7,413 nt of DNA from Terriglobia bacterium (GCA_030040515.1 JASHTO010000527.1:1-7413); one strand, 5' to 3'. Shown: positions 1 to 6,375, counted from the stretch's first letter. Numbers and translations are program-made. Notes: generated by a model from the letters alone, not told the origin.

Positions 1-777
1 TATGCCCCCGGCGAAAAAGTGGGTGATGTCGCAGTATTGTTGGCCTTCCTCAATTCGCGTGTTGCGGATTACCTCATCAAGCAGACATCTTCAGTTTACG
101 GCGGTAGGTTTTACTCCTATGCCGATCAGTTTCTTAGGGATCTGCCCGTTGCGACCGAAATCATTGAAGCCAAGTCCACATCGTCAAGGGTGCTTGCCCA
201 AATCTCGGCCTCCCTCTATGATGCGGCGAATCAGCACTGCCAATTGCAGAGGCAGGCAGGGAATTTCCCGGCTTCGTTCGAGGGCGGACTGACCCAATAT
301 GAGCTTGATTCGGTCGGCAAGTTGTGCACAGCCCGTCCCAGCTCCGCGCAGCTAACCATCGACCCTGAATCCATCGTAGTCGAGAAAACACTGTACGGTT
401 TCGAGGTTCAGTTCGGCTCACAGCAGCACTTTGAGTTTGAACACTGCGAACACGCAGAATGCCTGGCTGAGGCGCTTCGATGCCGCAATCGCCGGACGCT
501 CCCACTCAAAGAAGTCCTGAGCTGGCGGTTGCCTGTGAAGGCAGAAGGCTGCTCGGCCTTGCTGAAAATGCTCGAAAAGACGCGGAACCAACTCGACCGC
601 AACGCAGAGACACTGCGCTCAAGTGAGGGCGAGTTGAATGACCTCATCTATCGCATCTATGGTGTGACGCCGCCCGAGCGAAAAGTCATCGAAGATTTCC
701 TGACCCGCTTTAGCAGCCTGCCGGCCGGCTCAACCCGCCAAGAAGCAGAAGAAGACGAATCCGAGGACGAGGAATAA
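1..777 (+). CDS. C-terminal part of a type IIG / Eco57I-family adenine-specific DNA methyltransferase (5' truncated)
   Basis: The frame is open from the first base of the window, so the gene begins upstream and only its last 258 residues are visible. Residues about 10-50 carry the pattern LLAFLNSRVADYLIK followed by GGRFYSYADQFLRDLPV. This resembles the TaqI-like C-terminal target-recognition region of N6-adenine DNA methyltransferases and fused type IIG restriction-methylation enzymes, where an 'LLxxLNS...Y...Q...LP' pattern recurs. Residues about 211-231 (ELNDLIYRIYGVTPPERKVI) match the helical 'LD-L-Y-LYG' ending of the same proteins. The last 12 residues are strongly acidic (9 of 12 are D or E). 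The catalytic NPPY motif and any nuclease domain would lie outside the window. The likely role is sequence-specific DNA methylation, with or without cleavage, in a restriction or BREX-like defence locus. No partner gene is visible here. The family call is fairly firm; the subtype is open. Confidence 0.75.
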   Translation, partial: YAPGEKVGDVAVLLAFLNSRVADYLIKQTSSVYGGRFYSYADQFLRDLPVATEIIEAKSTSSRVLAQISASLYDAANQHCQLQRQAGNFPASFEGGLTQYELDSVGKLCTARPSSAQLTIDPESIVVEKTLYGFEVQFGSQQHFEFEHCEHAECLAEALRCRNRRTLPLKEVLSWRLPVKAEGCSALLKMLEKTRNQLDRNAETLRSSEGELNDLIYRIYGVTPPERKVIEDFLTRFSSLPAGSTRQEAEEDESEDEE

Positions 778-877
778 CAAGCCGCGTAGCCACTGACAGC
801 GCCTTTCTGCCCGTGGGCTTTTCCCGTCATGCCAACCCCTGACTCAATTGTGGCGGCTACAGCGGCGACTCGCGCCG

Positions 878-898
878 GGGCCGAACGCGGTTCGGCCC
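878..898. repeat. Perfect 9-bp inverted repeat (hairpin), 3-base loop
   Basis: The arms gggccgaac (878-886) and gttcggccc (890-898) are perfectly complementary around a gcg loop. No run of T follows on either strand, so it is not a standard intrinsic terminator. It may be part of a REP-like interspersed element or an RNA structure downstream of the methyltransferase gene. The hairpin is seen directly; its role is unknown. Confidence 0.6.
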
Positions 899-1019
899 TG
901 CACCGAATTGCTCACCGCAAAGATAAACCTTCCCCTCTCCATCTGCTGGCGGGTTGACGGACGCAACAACTCATACGCACCTCGCGATGTCCTCACCCGC
1001 GACCGAACGGCGAACGGAC

Positions 1020-1076
1020 CGCGGCTGGAGCCAGCCGCGCTACCCTCATGCTGTGTAGTGGCGCTTTCCGAGCGCC
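1020..1076. repeat. Compound palindromic element (two adjacent hairpins), REP-like
   Basis: The first hairpin has 9-bp arms cgcggctgg (1020-1028) and ccagccgcg (1031-1039) around only two bases. The second has 6-bp arms ggcgct (1060-1065) and agcgcc (1071-1076) around ttccg. A short ctac/gtag pair (1040-1043 with 1055-1058) lies between them. Two GC-rich palindromes 20 bases apart in a non-coding gap are typical of REP/BIME-type interspersed repeats. The core CGGCTGGAGCC recurs on the other strand inside glnE (4221-4234). Whether the element is repeated across the genome cannot be seen from this window. Confidence 0.5.
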
Positions 1077-1120
1077 GAGACAATCTGAATTGGACTACTA
1101 AATGGGCCACTTCAGGGTAC

Positions 1121-1149
1121 TTGACTAAATTCCATACCCAAGATATGTT
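1121..1149 (+). promoter_or_regulatory. Putative sigma70-type promoter of glnA
   Basis: The -35 box TTGACT (1121-1126, 5 of 6 to consensus) and the -10 box TATGTT (1144-1149, 4 of 6) are separated by exactly 17 bases. Transcription would start near 1156 and leave a leader of about 65 bases. A short inverted repeat, GGGTA (1115-1119) and TACCC (1135-1139), brackets the -35 box and part of the spacer, where a repressor or activator could bind. I found no sigma54-type TGGCAC-N5-TTGC site in the gap, so NtrC-type control as in enteric glnA is not supported. Confidence 0.5.
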
Positions 1150-1211
1150 GACGCTTCATTTCAGCCTAATCCGCCCTAGTTTTCCGGATAAGCAGAAGAA
1201 AACTAAGCCAT

Positions 1212-1217
1212 GGAGGA
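1212..1217 (+). promoter_or_regulatory. Shine-Dalgarno site of glnA
   Basis: GGAGGA lies just before the ATG at 1221 and fixes this start. The spacing is at the short end of the usual range, but the N-terminus of the protein matches the family, so no other start is needed. Confidence 0.75.
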
Positions 1218-1220
1218 ACA

Positions 1221-2630
1221 ATGAATCCGAAAGCAGTACTAGAGTTTGCAGCCGCCAACAACGTGAAGATGGTGGACCTTCGCTTCACGGACCTGCCGGG
1301 GCTGTGGCAGCACGTCTCCTACCCTATTCATGAGCTGGATGAGTCTTCGTTTGAAGAGGGGTTTGGGATGGACGGATCGAGCATCCGCGGTTGGGCCGCT
1401 ATCCATGAGAGCGACATGCTCCTGATCCCCGATCCGAGCTGGTACACACTCGATCCCTTCACCGACACGCCCACGCTGGTGCTGATTTGCGACGCGGTGG
1501 ATCCCGTCACCAAGCAGCGCTACGTGCGCGACCCGCGCAACGTGGCGAAAAAGGCCGAGACGTATCTCGCCTATACGGGCATTGCCGACAAGGCGTACTT
1601 CGGCGCGGAGGCGGAATTCTTCATCTTTGACAACATCCGCTTTGATCAGGCCCAGAATTTTGGTTTCTACTTCATTGACGCGGAGGAAGGCCGCTGGAAT
1701 TCCGGCCAGGAGAAGGACAACCTTGGCTACCGGCCCCGCTACAAGGAAGGATATTTCCCCGTTCCCCCCACCGATCACTACCAGGACCTGCGCAGCGAGA
1801 TGGTGCAGACCATGGAGAAGTGCGGGCTGGACATCGAATGCCATCACCACGAAGTGGCCACCGGAGGCCAGTGCGAAATCGACCAGCGCTTCAATTCGCT
1901 GTTGAAGTCCGCGGATGGAATGATGATTTACAAGTACGTCATCCGCAATGTGGCGAATCAGTACGGTAAAACCGTAACCTTCATGCCCAAACCGCTTTAT
2001 CAGGATAACGGTTCGGGCATGCACACTCACCAGAGCCTGTGGAAGGACGGCAAGCCGCTTTTCGCCGGCGACCGTTACGCGGGCTTGAGCCAGTTGGCGC
2101 TTCATTACATTGGCGGGCTGCTGAAGCATTCCAAGGCGCTGGCGGCGTTGATTGCCCCCACCACGAACTCCTACAAGCGACTGGTGCCGGGCTTCGAAGC
2201 GCCTGTGAACCTTGCCTACTCGCGGCGGAATCGCAGCGCGGCTTGCCGCATCCCCATGTACTCCGCGAATCCCAAGGCGAAGCGCGTGGAATACCGCCCA
2301 CCTGATACTTCCTGCAATCCCTACCTCGCCTTCGCGGCCATGTTGATGGCCGGCCTGGACGGAGTGGAGAACAAGATCGATCCCGGAGAGCCGCTCGACA
2401 AGGACATCTACGATCTTGGCCCCGAGGAGATGAAATCCGTCCCTTCCATGCCCGGCTCACTCGAAGAATCGCTCCACGCCCTCGAAAAGGATCACGACTT
2501 CCTGTTAAAAGGCGACGTCTTCAGCGAGGAGATGCTCGAAACCTGGATCGAGTACAAGATCAAGAACGAAGTGCAGGCCGTTAACACCCGCCCGCACCCG
2601 TATGAGTTCGCGCTGTATTACGACATTTAG
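1221..2630 (+). CDS. glnA: Glutamine synthetase, type I (GSI-beta-like), adenylylatable
   Basis: This enzyme makes glutamine from glutamate, ammonia and ATP in the cytoplasm as a dodecamer, the main route of ammonium assimilation. The gene is complete at 469 residues, the usual size for bacterial GSI. Visible landmarks in order are the beta-grasp N-domain with DGSSIRGW (51-58), the metal-binding EAEFF (130-134), HHHEVATGGQCEID (208-221), the NGSGMHTH segment (263-270) with the substrate-binding histidine, the glutamate flap LVPGFEAPVN (321-330), NRSAACRIP (337-345) and RVEYRP (355-360). Tyr397, in DIYDLGPEE, matches the E. coli adenylylation site in both number and context and predicts on/off control by GlnE. 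The start is supported by GGAGGA at 1212. A strong terminator follows, so the gene is probably monocistronic although glnE is next. No key residue appears to be missing. Confidence 0.98.
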   Translation: MNPKAVLEFAAANNVKMVDLRFTDLPGLWQHVSYPIHELDESSFEEGFGMDGSSIRGWAAIHESDMLLIPDPSWYTLDPFTDTPTLVLICDAVDPVTKQRYVRDPRNVAKKAETYLAYTGIADKAYFGAEAEFFIFDNIRFDQAQNFGFYFIDAEEGRWNSGQEKDNLGYRPRYKEGYFPVPPTDHYQDLRSEMVQTMEKCGLDIECHHHEVATGGQCEIDQRFNSLLKSADGMMIYKYVIRNVANQYGKTVTFMPKPLYQDNGSGMHTHQSLWKDGKPLFAGDRYAGLSQLALHYIGGLLKHSKALAALIAPTTNSYKRLVPGFEAPVNLAYSRRNRSAACRIPMYSANPKAKRVEYRPPDTSCNPYLAFAAMLMAGLDGVENKIDPGEPLDKDIYDLGPEEMKSVPSMPGSLEESLHALEKDHDFLLKGDVFSEEMLETWIEYKIKNEVQAVNTRPHPYEFALYYDI

Positions 2631-2651
2631 GAAAGTCTGTCAGAATTCCAT

Positions 2652-2694
2652 CCCCCGGTTACGATTTGGAGAGCGTGACCGGGGGTTGGTTTTT
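2652..2694 (+). terminator. Rho-independent terminator of glnA
   Basis: A 12-bp stem pairs cccccggttacg (2652-2663) with cgtgaccggggg (2674-2685). It contains one G-U pair and closes a 10-base loop. The sequence ttggttttt (2686-2694) follows directly. It lies 21 bases after the glnA stop codon. It should separate glnA transcription from glnE, or let through only part of it. Confidence 0.9.
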
Positions 2695-2789
2695 CGGCCT
2701 CACCCAAACTGGATCGATTCGGCATATCCCCTGCGCGACGGTTTACCTACCCCAAATCAAATTACCCACAGGTTATGAGACTGAGGCGA

Positions 2790-2818
2790 GGGACAACGGA
2801 CAACGGACAAGCTATAAT
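2790..2818 (+). promoter_or_regulatory. Putative glnE promoter placing the transcript start at the ATG
   Basis: A perfect -10 box TATAAT lies at 2813-2818. A weak -35 (GGGACA, 2790-2795, 4 of 6) lies 17 bases upstream. Transcription would begin about 7 bases after the -10 box, at or within a base or two of the ATG at 2826, giving a leaderless mRNA. The absence of any Shine-Dalgarno sequence before 2826 fits this. The -35 region overlaps a triple 7-base repeat. Confidence 0.6.
2791..2811 (+). repeat. Three tandem copies of a 7-base unit (GGACAAC)
   Basis: Copies lie at 2791-2797, 2798-2804 and 2805-2811, the last ending in G instead of C. They lie between the glnA terminator and the glnE -10 box and cover the spacer and part of the proposed -35. 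Gain or loss of a unit would change what lies upstream of the -10 box. Confidence 0.7.
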
Positions 2819-2825
2819 CTTCCGA

Positions 2826-5798
2826 ATGCGTTCGGAATTTGAGCCAATAGGTTTCGAGGATCGCCTCAAAGCCGCCGGCAACCTGGAGCGCCTGGAGGAA
2901 CAGTTGGCACCCAGGCTGATGGCGCCGCTGGCTTCGCTGCTTTCCCACTCCCCGGACCCCGACGGCGCGCTCAACCTATTGGAGCGCTATGCGCAGGGCG
3001 CCCCGCCGCAAACTTTAGCGGAGCTGGCTCGTCTCCCCGCCGCGCTTTCCTATCTGATCGCCATTTTTGGGTACAGCGGATATCTGGCGGAGACTCTGCT
3101 TTCGGAGCCGCAACTCGTGGTGCAATTCGCGCGCGACCGGAATTTCACCAAGCTGAAATCCAAGGAAGACCTGATGCAGGATTTCGCGCGCTTCTCCACC
3201 ACCAATCCCGACCCGTGGCTGGCGGCCCTCCTCGCGCGCTTCAAGCGGCGAAATTACCTTCGCATCGTGCTCAAAGACGTGCTGGGGCTTTCCACGCTGG
3301 GTGAAACCACCCTGGAACTTTCCACGCTTGCCGATGTGATCTTGTCCGATGCCTACATGTATTGCGATCGCGAGCTTGAAAAGCGCTATGGCCAGCCGCA
3401 ATATCGCGATGCCCAGGGCCGGATCGTGCGCGCGGGCTTCAGCATCATTTCCTTGGGCAAGTTGGGTGGAAATGAACTGAACTACAACTCAGACATCGAT
3501 CTGCTCTTCCTCTATTCCCGCGATGGCGAAACCTCGGGTGGCAACGAGCGGGAGTCCACGATTACCAACAAGGAATACTTTGTGCATGTGGCGCACGCCA
3601 TCACGCGCACCATCACCCAGACGACGTCGCAGGGAGAAGTCTTTCGCGTGGATTTACGGCTGCGCCCGGAAGGTGAGCAGGGCGACCTGGCAATCTCGCT
3701 CAATTCCGCGCACGAATATTACGAGCACCGGGCGCGGGACTGGGAATTGCAAATGCTGATCAAGGCTCGCCACTCCGCCGGTGATGTGAAGGTGACCCGT
3801 GAATTCCTGCGTGGCGTGGAGGAGTACGTCTATCGCTCTCCCGGGGACTTTGTGGCCGTGGAGAGCGTTCTACTTGCGCGTGAACGGATCTCCAAGAAGC
3901 TGCGGGAAAGCCGCGGTCAGGCAATCGACGTCAAGCGTCATCGGGGCGGTATCCGCGACATCGAATTTTTGGTCCAGTGTTTGCAGCGCCTGCACGGTTT
4001 GCACGATCATTGGGTGCGCTCGGGTGGAACGCTCTTCGCTCTGCGCAAACTCAACGACAAGAGCTGGCTTTCCAACCGCGATTACGCCGCCCTGACCTCC
4101 GCCTACGAATTCCTGCGCAAGGTCGAGCACCGGATCCAGATGGAAGCGGGCCAGCAAACGCACCGGCTTCCCACCACTGCCGACGCTCTTGACCGCCTCG
4201 GGCGCAGGACGGGAGTGGAACCGGCTCCAGCCGGCCGTCCGGGCGAGGTCCTGCTGCGCAAAGTCCGCGAAGCCTTTGCGGTGGTGGACGAAATTTATCA
4301 GCGGGTGATCCACCCTGCGGACGCCAGCCAACCCGGAGCCGTATTCGAGCTCAAACCAGCCCTCACGATCCTGCCCGATTCCGGTTGCCTAACCTTTGAT
4401 TCCGTGTTGACCTTTCTGGACTCTCAGTCGCCGGAGGTGGCCGTGCTGGTTCGCGAAGCACCGGTTCCCGAATCTGCGCGACGGAATGTCATTCGCCTGC
4501 TGTCCGCCATGGCGGCCTCAGCAGAGGGGTTTGCGCCGGCTCGCGCCAACCCTGCCGCTCTGCGCCGCGCACTGGAAGTGGCCGGCGGAAGTGCCTATCT
4601 CACTAACTTATTGGTTCACCATCCTGAGGACCTGGAATTCCTCAATTCGACAGATCACCTGCATCGCGATACGGCCGCAATGGGCCAATTGGAAATGGGC
4701 TTGGAAGCGTCTTCCATGATCGAGCCATTTCCCTGGGCTTCCAATGCGGGGATGGGCCTGCGCGAGAAGATGGGAATCTTGCGGCGCCAATACCGCGCGG
4801 GAGTTCTGAAACTGGGCTGCGTCGACCTGACAGCAGGCGGTGAGGTGTTCGCGATGTTGAGAGGGTGGAGCGCCAATGCCGTTCGTTGCATCTCCAGCGC
4901 GCAGGCGATTGCGCAGTGTGCCGAAAAACAGGAAGAATCAACCTCGGCTGGAACAGGTTCCTTTGTGGCCATGGGCTTGGGCCGCCTGGGGTTGAGTGAA
5001 TTCGATTTGGCGTCGGATGCCGATCTCTTCTTCATCGCCGGGTCAGAGGCAAACCGAGGGGATTTGGAGCGTTGGACTCATTGGGCGGAGAAGACCATCG
5101 AGGTGCTTTCCAGTTACACCCAGGATGGCACCGTATTCCCCGTGGACACACGCCTGCGCCCGCGCGGACACGAGGGTGAGTTGGTGGTGACCTTGGATGG
5201 GCTCCTGGCCTACGTGGCGGAGGGCGCGCAGACGTGGGAACTGCTCACCTATCTCAAGGCCAATCCTCTCGCCGGCGACGGGCGACTTGGCCGGACGGCA
5301 GTGCAGCGGCTTCAGGAAGCAATTGTGCAACGGTTTTCCACGATCGAAGATTTTCAAGGGAAACTCCATCAAATGCGGCGGCGACTGGAGCGCGAAGTCG
5401 CGGTTCCAGGCAGCAACACCAAAACCACTCCGGGCGGGTATTACGATGTGGACTTTGCCGTGTCTTATTTACGCCTGCAGCACCGGGTGATGACTGAACC
5501 CGGAGCCAACATTGCGCAACAGGTTGCCGCCCTGAGAGGTGCAGGAGCTCTCTCCCCCGAAGATGCCGCGGCCTTGACGGAGGGCGCCGCCTTCCTGCGC
5601 TCCGTGGACCACATCCTGCGCTTGGTGGCAGGAAAGGCGCCGACCGGCTTGCCGGAGAGCGGAGCGAATTTGGAAACTGCCGAGAGCCTGGCGCGGCGCT
5701 GGAGCCTGGTCGCCGAGGGGCAAACGCTCGCCGCCAAACTCCACGAGATCCAGCAGCAGCTCCGTTACGTTTATCGTCGCCTGGTCGGGTCCGAGTGA
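2826..5798 (+). CDS. glnE: Bifunctional glutamine synthetase adenylyltransferase / adenylyl-removing enzyme
   Basis: GlnE attaches AMP to the regulatory tyrosine of glutamine synthetase and removes it, normally under PII and glutamine control. From the ATG at 2826 the protein has 990 residues; E. coli GlnE has about 946. An in-frame ATG at 2775 would add 17 residues. I reject it because it has no good ribosome site and would translate the GGACAAC repeat. The N-terminal deadenylylase half carries a canonical nucleotidyltransferase motif, GKLGGNELNYNSDIDLLFLY (211-230), then RVDLRLRPEG (274-283) and GGIRDIEF (374-381). The C-terminal adenylylating half repeats the plan with GLGRLGLSEFDLASDADLFF (717-736), VDTRLRPRGHEGELV (773-787), WELLTYLKANPLAGD (804-818) and PGGYYDVDF (869-877). 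The Asp pairs of both halves (223/225 and 731/733) are present, but the C-terminal motif departs from the usual GKLGG-EL pattern. A palindrome lies near codon 466-470. The gene follows its substrate gene glnA and converges on the RRM gene. Confidence 0.95.
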   Translation: MRSEFEPIGFEDRLKAAGNLERLEEQLAPRLMAPLASLLSHSPDPDGALNLLERYAQGAPPQTLAELARLPAALSYLIAIFGYSGYLAETLLSEPQLVVQFARDRNFTKLKSKEDLMQDFARFSTTNPDPWLAALLARFKRRNYLRIVLKDVLGLSTLGETTLELSTLADVILSDAYMYCDRELEKRYGQPQYRDAQGRIVRAGFSIISLGKLGGNELNYNSDIDLLFLYSRDGETSGGNERESTITNKEYFVHVAHAITRTITQTTSQGEVFRVDLRLRPEGEQGDLAISLNSAHEYYEHRARDWELQMLIKARHSAGDVKVTREFLRGVEEYVYRSPGDFVAVESVLLARERISKKLRESRGQAIDVKRHRGGIRDIEFLVQCLQRLHGLHDHWVRSGGTLFALRKLNDKSWLSNRDYAALTSAYEFLRKVEHRIQMEAGQQTHRLPTTADALDRLGRRTGVEPAPAGRPGEVLLRKVREAFAVVDEIYQRVIHPADASQPGAVFELKPALTILPDSGCLTFDSVLTFLDSQSPEVAVLVREAPVPESARRNVIRLLSAMAASAEGFAPARANPAALRRALEVAGGSAYLTNLLVHHPEDLEFLNSTDHLHRDTAAMGQLEMGLEASSMIEPFPWASNAGMGLREKMGILRRQYRAGVLKLGCVDLTAGGEVFAMLRGWSANAVRCISSAQAIAQCAEKQEESTSAGTGSFVAMGLGRLGLSEFDLASDADLFFIAGSEANRGDLERWTHWAEKTIEVLSSYTQDGTVFPVDTRLRPRGHEGELVVTLDGLLAYVAEGAQTWELLTYLKANPLAGDGRLGRTAVQRLQEAIVQRFSTIEDFQGKLHQMRRRLEREVAVPGSNTKTTPGGYYDVDFAVSYLRLQHRVMTEPGANIAQQVAALRGAGALSPEDAAALTEGAAFLRSVDHILRLVAGKAPTGLPESGANLETAESLARRWSLVAEGQTLAAKLHEIQQQLRYVYRRLVGSE
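4221..4234. repeat. GC-rich palindrome inside glnE, related to the intergenic one
   Basis: The arms ccggct (4221-4226) and agccgg (4229-4234) flank two bases. On the minus strand the sequence reads CCGGCTGGAGCCGG and shares the 11 bases CGGCTGGAGCC with the palindrome at 1020-1039. It encodes part of a Pro/Ala/Gly-rich stretch (VEPAPAGRPGE) between the two catalytic halves of GlnE. This could be a tolerated REP-like insertion or chance in a GC-rich gene. Confidence 0.4.
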
Positions 5799-5893
5799 GT
5801 TTTGGCTAGTGCCAAGTGGCAGCCCGCGAGCGCGCCGAAGCAAACCTCAACTTTCCAGCCGCGACTCACCAACCACCAGCAACGCGTTCGCAG
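5799..5893. other. Short gap between convergent glnE and the RRM gene
   Basis: This 95-base stretch separates two genes that end facing each other. Only a small hairpin (tgcca 5810-5814 with tggca 5817-5821) is visible. Neither strand has the stem plus T-run of an intrinsic terminator, so the two transcripts may overlap or end by Rho. Confidence 0.5.
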
Positions 5894-6244
5894 TTACCAT
5901 TCGCGCCGGCGCCCGCCACCACCACCGCCGGAATGCCCGTGGTGACGTCCTCCCCCACCCCCTCCGCGGGGACGTCCCCCGCCCATATCGGTGCGCGGCG
6001 GACGCGCTTCGTTGACGGTTAGCCGGCGGCCTTGCAGGCTTTGCCCATTCAGCCCGGCAATGGCGCGCTCGATGTCTTCGCCATCTGCCAGCTCAACAAA
6101 ACCAAAGCCCCGAGATTGTCCTGTAGCCTTGTCGCGAATGACCACGGCCGATGCTGCTTGAAAGCCTGCACTGCTGACGAACTCATGGAGTTCGTTGTCT
6201 GTTACTTCGTGCGGAAGGTTCCCCACGAACAACCTTTGCGGCAT
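5894..6244 (-). CDS. Small glycine-rich RRM-type RNA-binding protein
   Basis: This is a 116-residue protein with one RNA recognition motif (about residues 4-80) and a glycine/arginine-rich tail. RNP2 is LFVGNL (5-10) and RNP1 is RGFGFVEL (45-52). The aromatic residues that stack on RNA bases (F6, F47, F49) are present. The last 29 residues contain 16 glycines with interspersed Arg and His, resembling eukaryotic and cyanobacterial glycine-rich RNA-binding proteins. Bacterial members are single-stranded RNA binders often linked to cold or stress. A role here in mRNA handling is inferred from the family. I chose the ATG at 6244 because GGGGAG lies six bases upstream and the family typically begins just before RNP2. 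A GTG at 6283 would add 13 unrelated residues. The gene converges on glnE and lies downstream of the receptor gene, across a gap of about 340 bases. Confidence 0.92.
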   Translation of the reverse strand: MPQRLFVGNLPHEVTDNELHEFVSSAGFQAASAVVIRDKATGQSRGFGFVELADGEDIERAIAGLNGQSLQGRRLTVNEARPPRTDMGGGRPRGGGGGGRHHGHSGGGGGGRRREW

Positions 6245-6291
6245 GAGATGCTCCCCGAGGGTGAGACGGCCTCGACCTGCCACCTTCGCCC

Positions 6292-6319
6292 TTTAGATTT
6301 GTACGACCCGATCTTGCAA
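6292..6319 (-). promoter_or_regulatory. Weak alternative promoter close to the RRM gene
   Basis: On the minus strand TTGCAA (6319-6314, 4 of 6 to the -35 consensus) and TCTAAA (6297-6292, 4 of 6 to the -10) are 16 bases apart and would give a leader of about 40 bases. The match is modest, and the -35 lies within the palindrome TCTTGCAAGA, which could instead be a protein-binding site. Confidence 0.25.
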
Positions 6320-6321
6320 GA
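6312..6321. repeat. Perfect 10-base palindrome TCTTGCAAGA
   Basis: This uninterrupted palindrome lies about 70 bases upstream of the RRM gene start. It could be a dimeric regulator site or the tip of an RNA structure in the leader. No specific regulator is recognised. Confidence 0.35.
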
Positions 6322-6375
6322 CCCCGTTGTGGAATAGCAATTTGACAAACAGGGGCGATGTGTGAGGACGACAAC

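Larger units (their letters stand above)
778..1220. other. 443-base gap between the methyltransferase and glnA
   Basis: I find no credible gene here. Open frames on both strands (for example + 848-1333, which would run into glnA, and - 844-1110) look like no known protein and have no good ribosome binding site. The left two thirds contain strong inverted repeats at 878-898, 1020-1039 and 1060-1076. The right third is more AT-rich and holds the proposed glnA promoter and leader. I see no clear T-tailed terminator for the methyltransferase gene. The change from accessory to housekeeping content falls in this gap. Confidence 0.7.

Noticed and set aside
778..1220. Possible tRNA, CRISPR array or attachment site at the accessory/housekeeping junction
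   Set aside because: I found no cloverleaf, no regularly spaced repeats, and no integrase or flanking duplicated sequence.
848..1333. 161-codon open frame in the gap upstream of glnA
   Set aside because: It runs over 100 bases into glnA, crosses all three intergenic hairpins, and has no family features or ribosome site.
1962..1976. TACGGT-AAA-ACCGTA inverted repeat inside glnA
   Set aside because: It encodes conserved glutamine synthetase residues (YGKTV) and a 6-bp repeat of this kind is expected by chance in a gene of this length.
1239..2129. 296-codon open frame antisense to glnA
   Set aside because: It lies wholly opposite a highly conserved gene, has no recognisable family pattern, and is explained by the codon bias of GC-rich glnA.
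2762..2770. TTACCCACA, one base from a DnaA box (TTATCCACA)
   Set aside because: It is a single near-match with no neighbouring boxes, AT-rich unwinding region or origin genes, so it is not evidence of a replication origin.
2775..2825. Upstream in-frame ATG as the start of glnE
   Set aside because: There is no clear Shine-Dalgarno sequence, it lies upstream of the perfect TATAAT box, and the added residues come from a tandem DNA repeat.
5941..5985. C- and G-rich low-complexity stretch that could look like a repeat or hairpin
   Set aside because: On the minus strand it encodes the glycine-rich tail of the RRM protein, which explains the composition.
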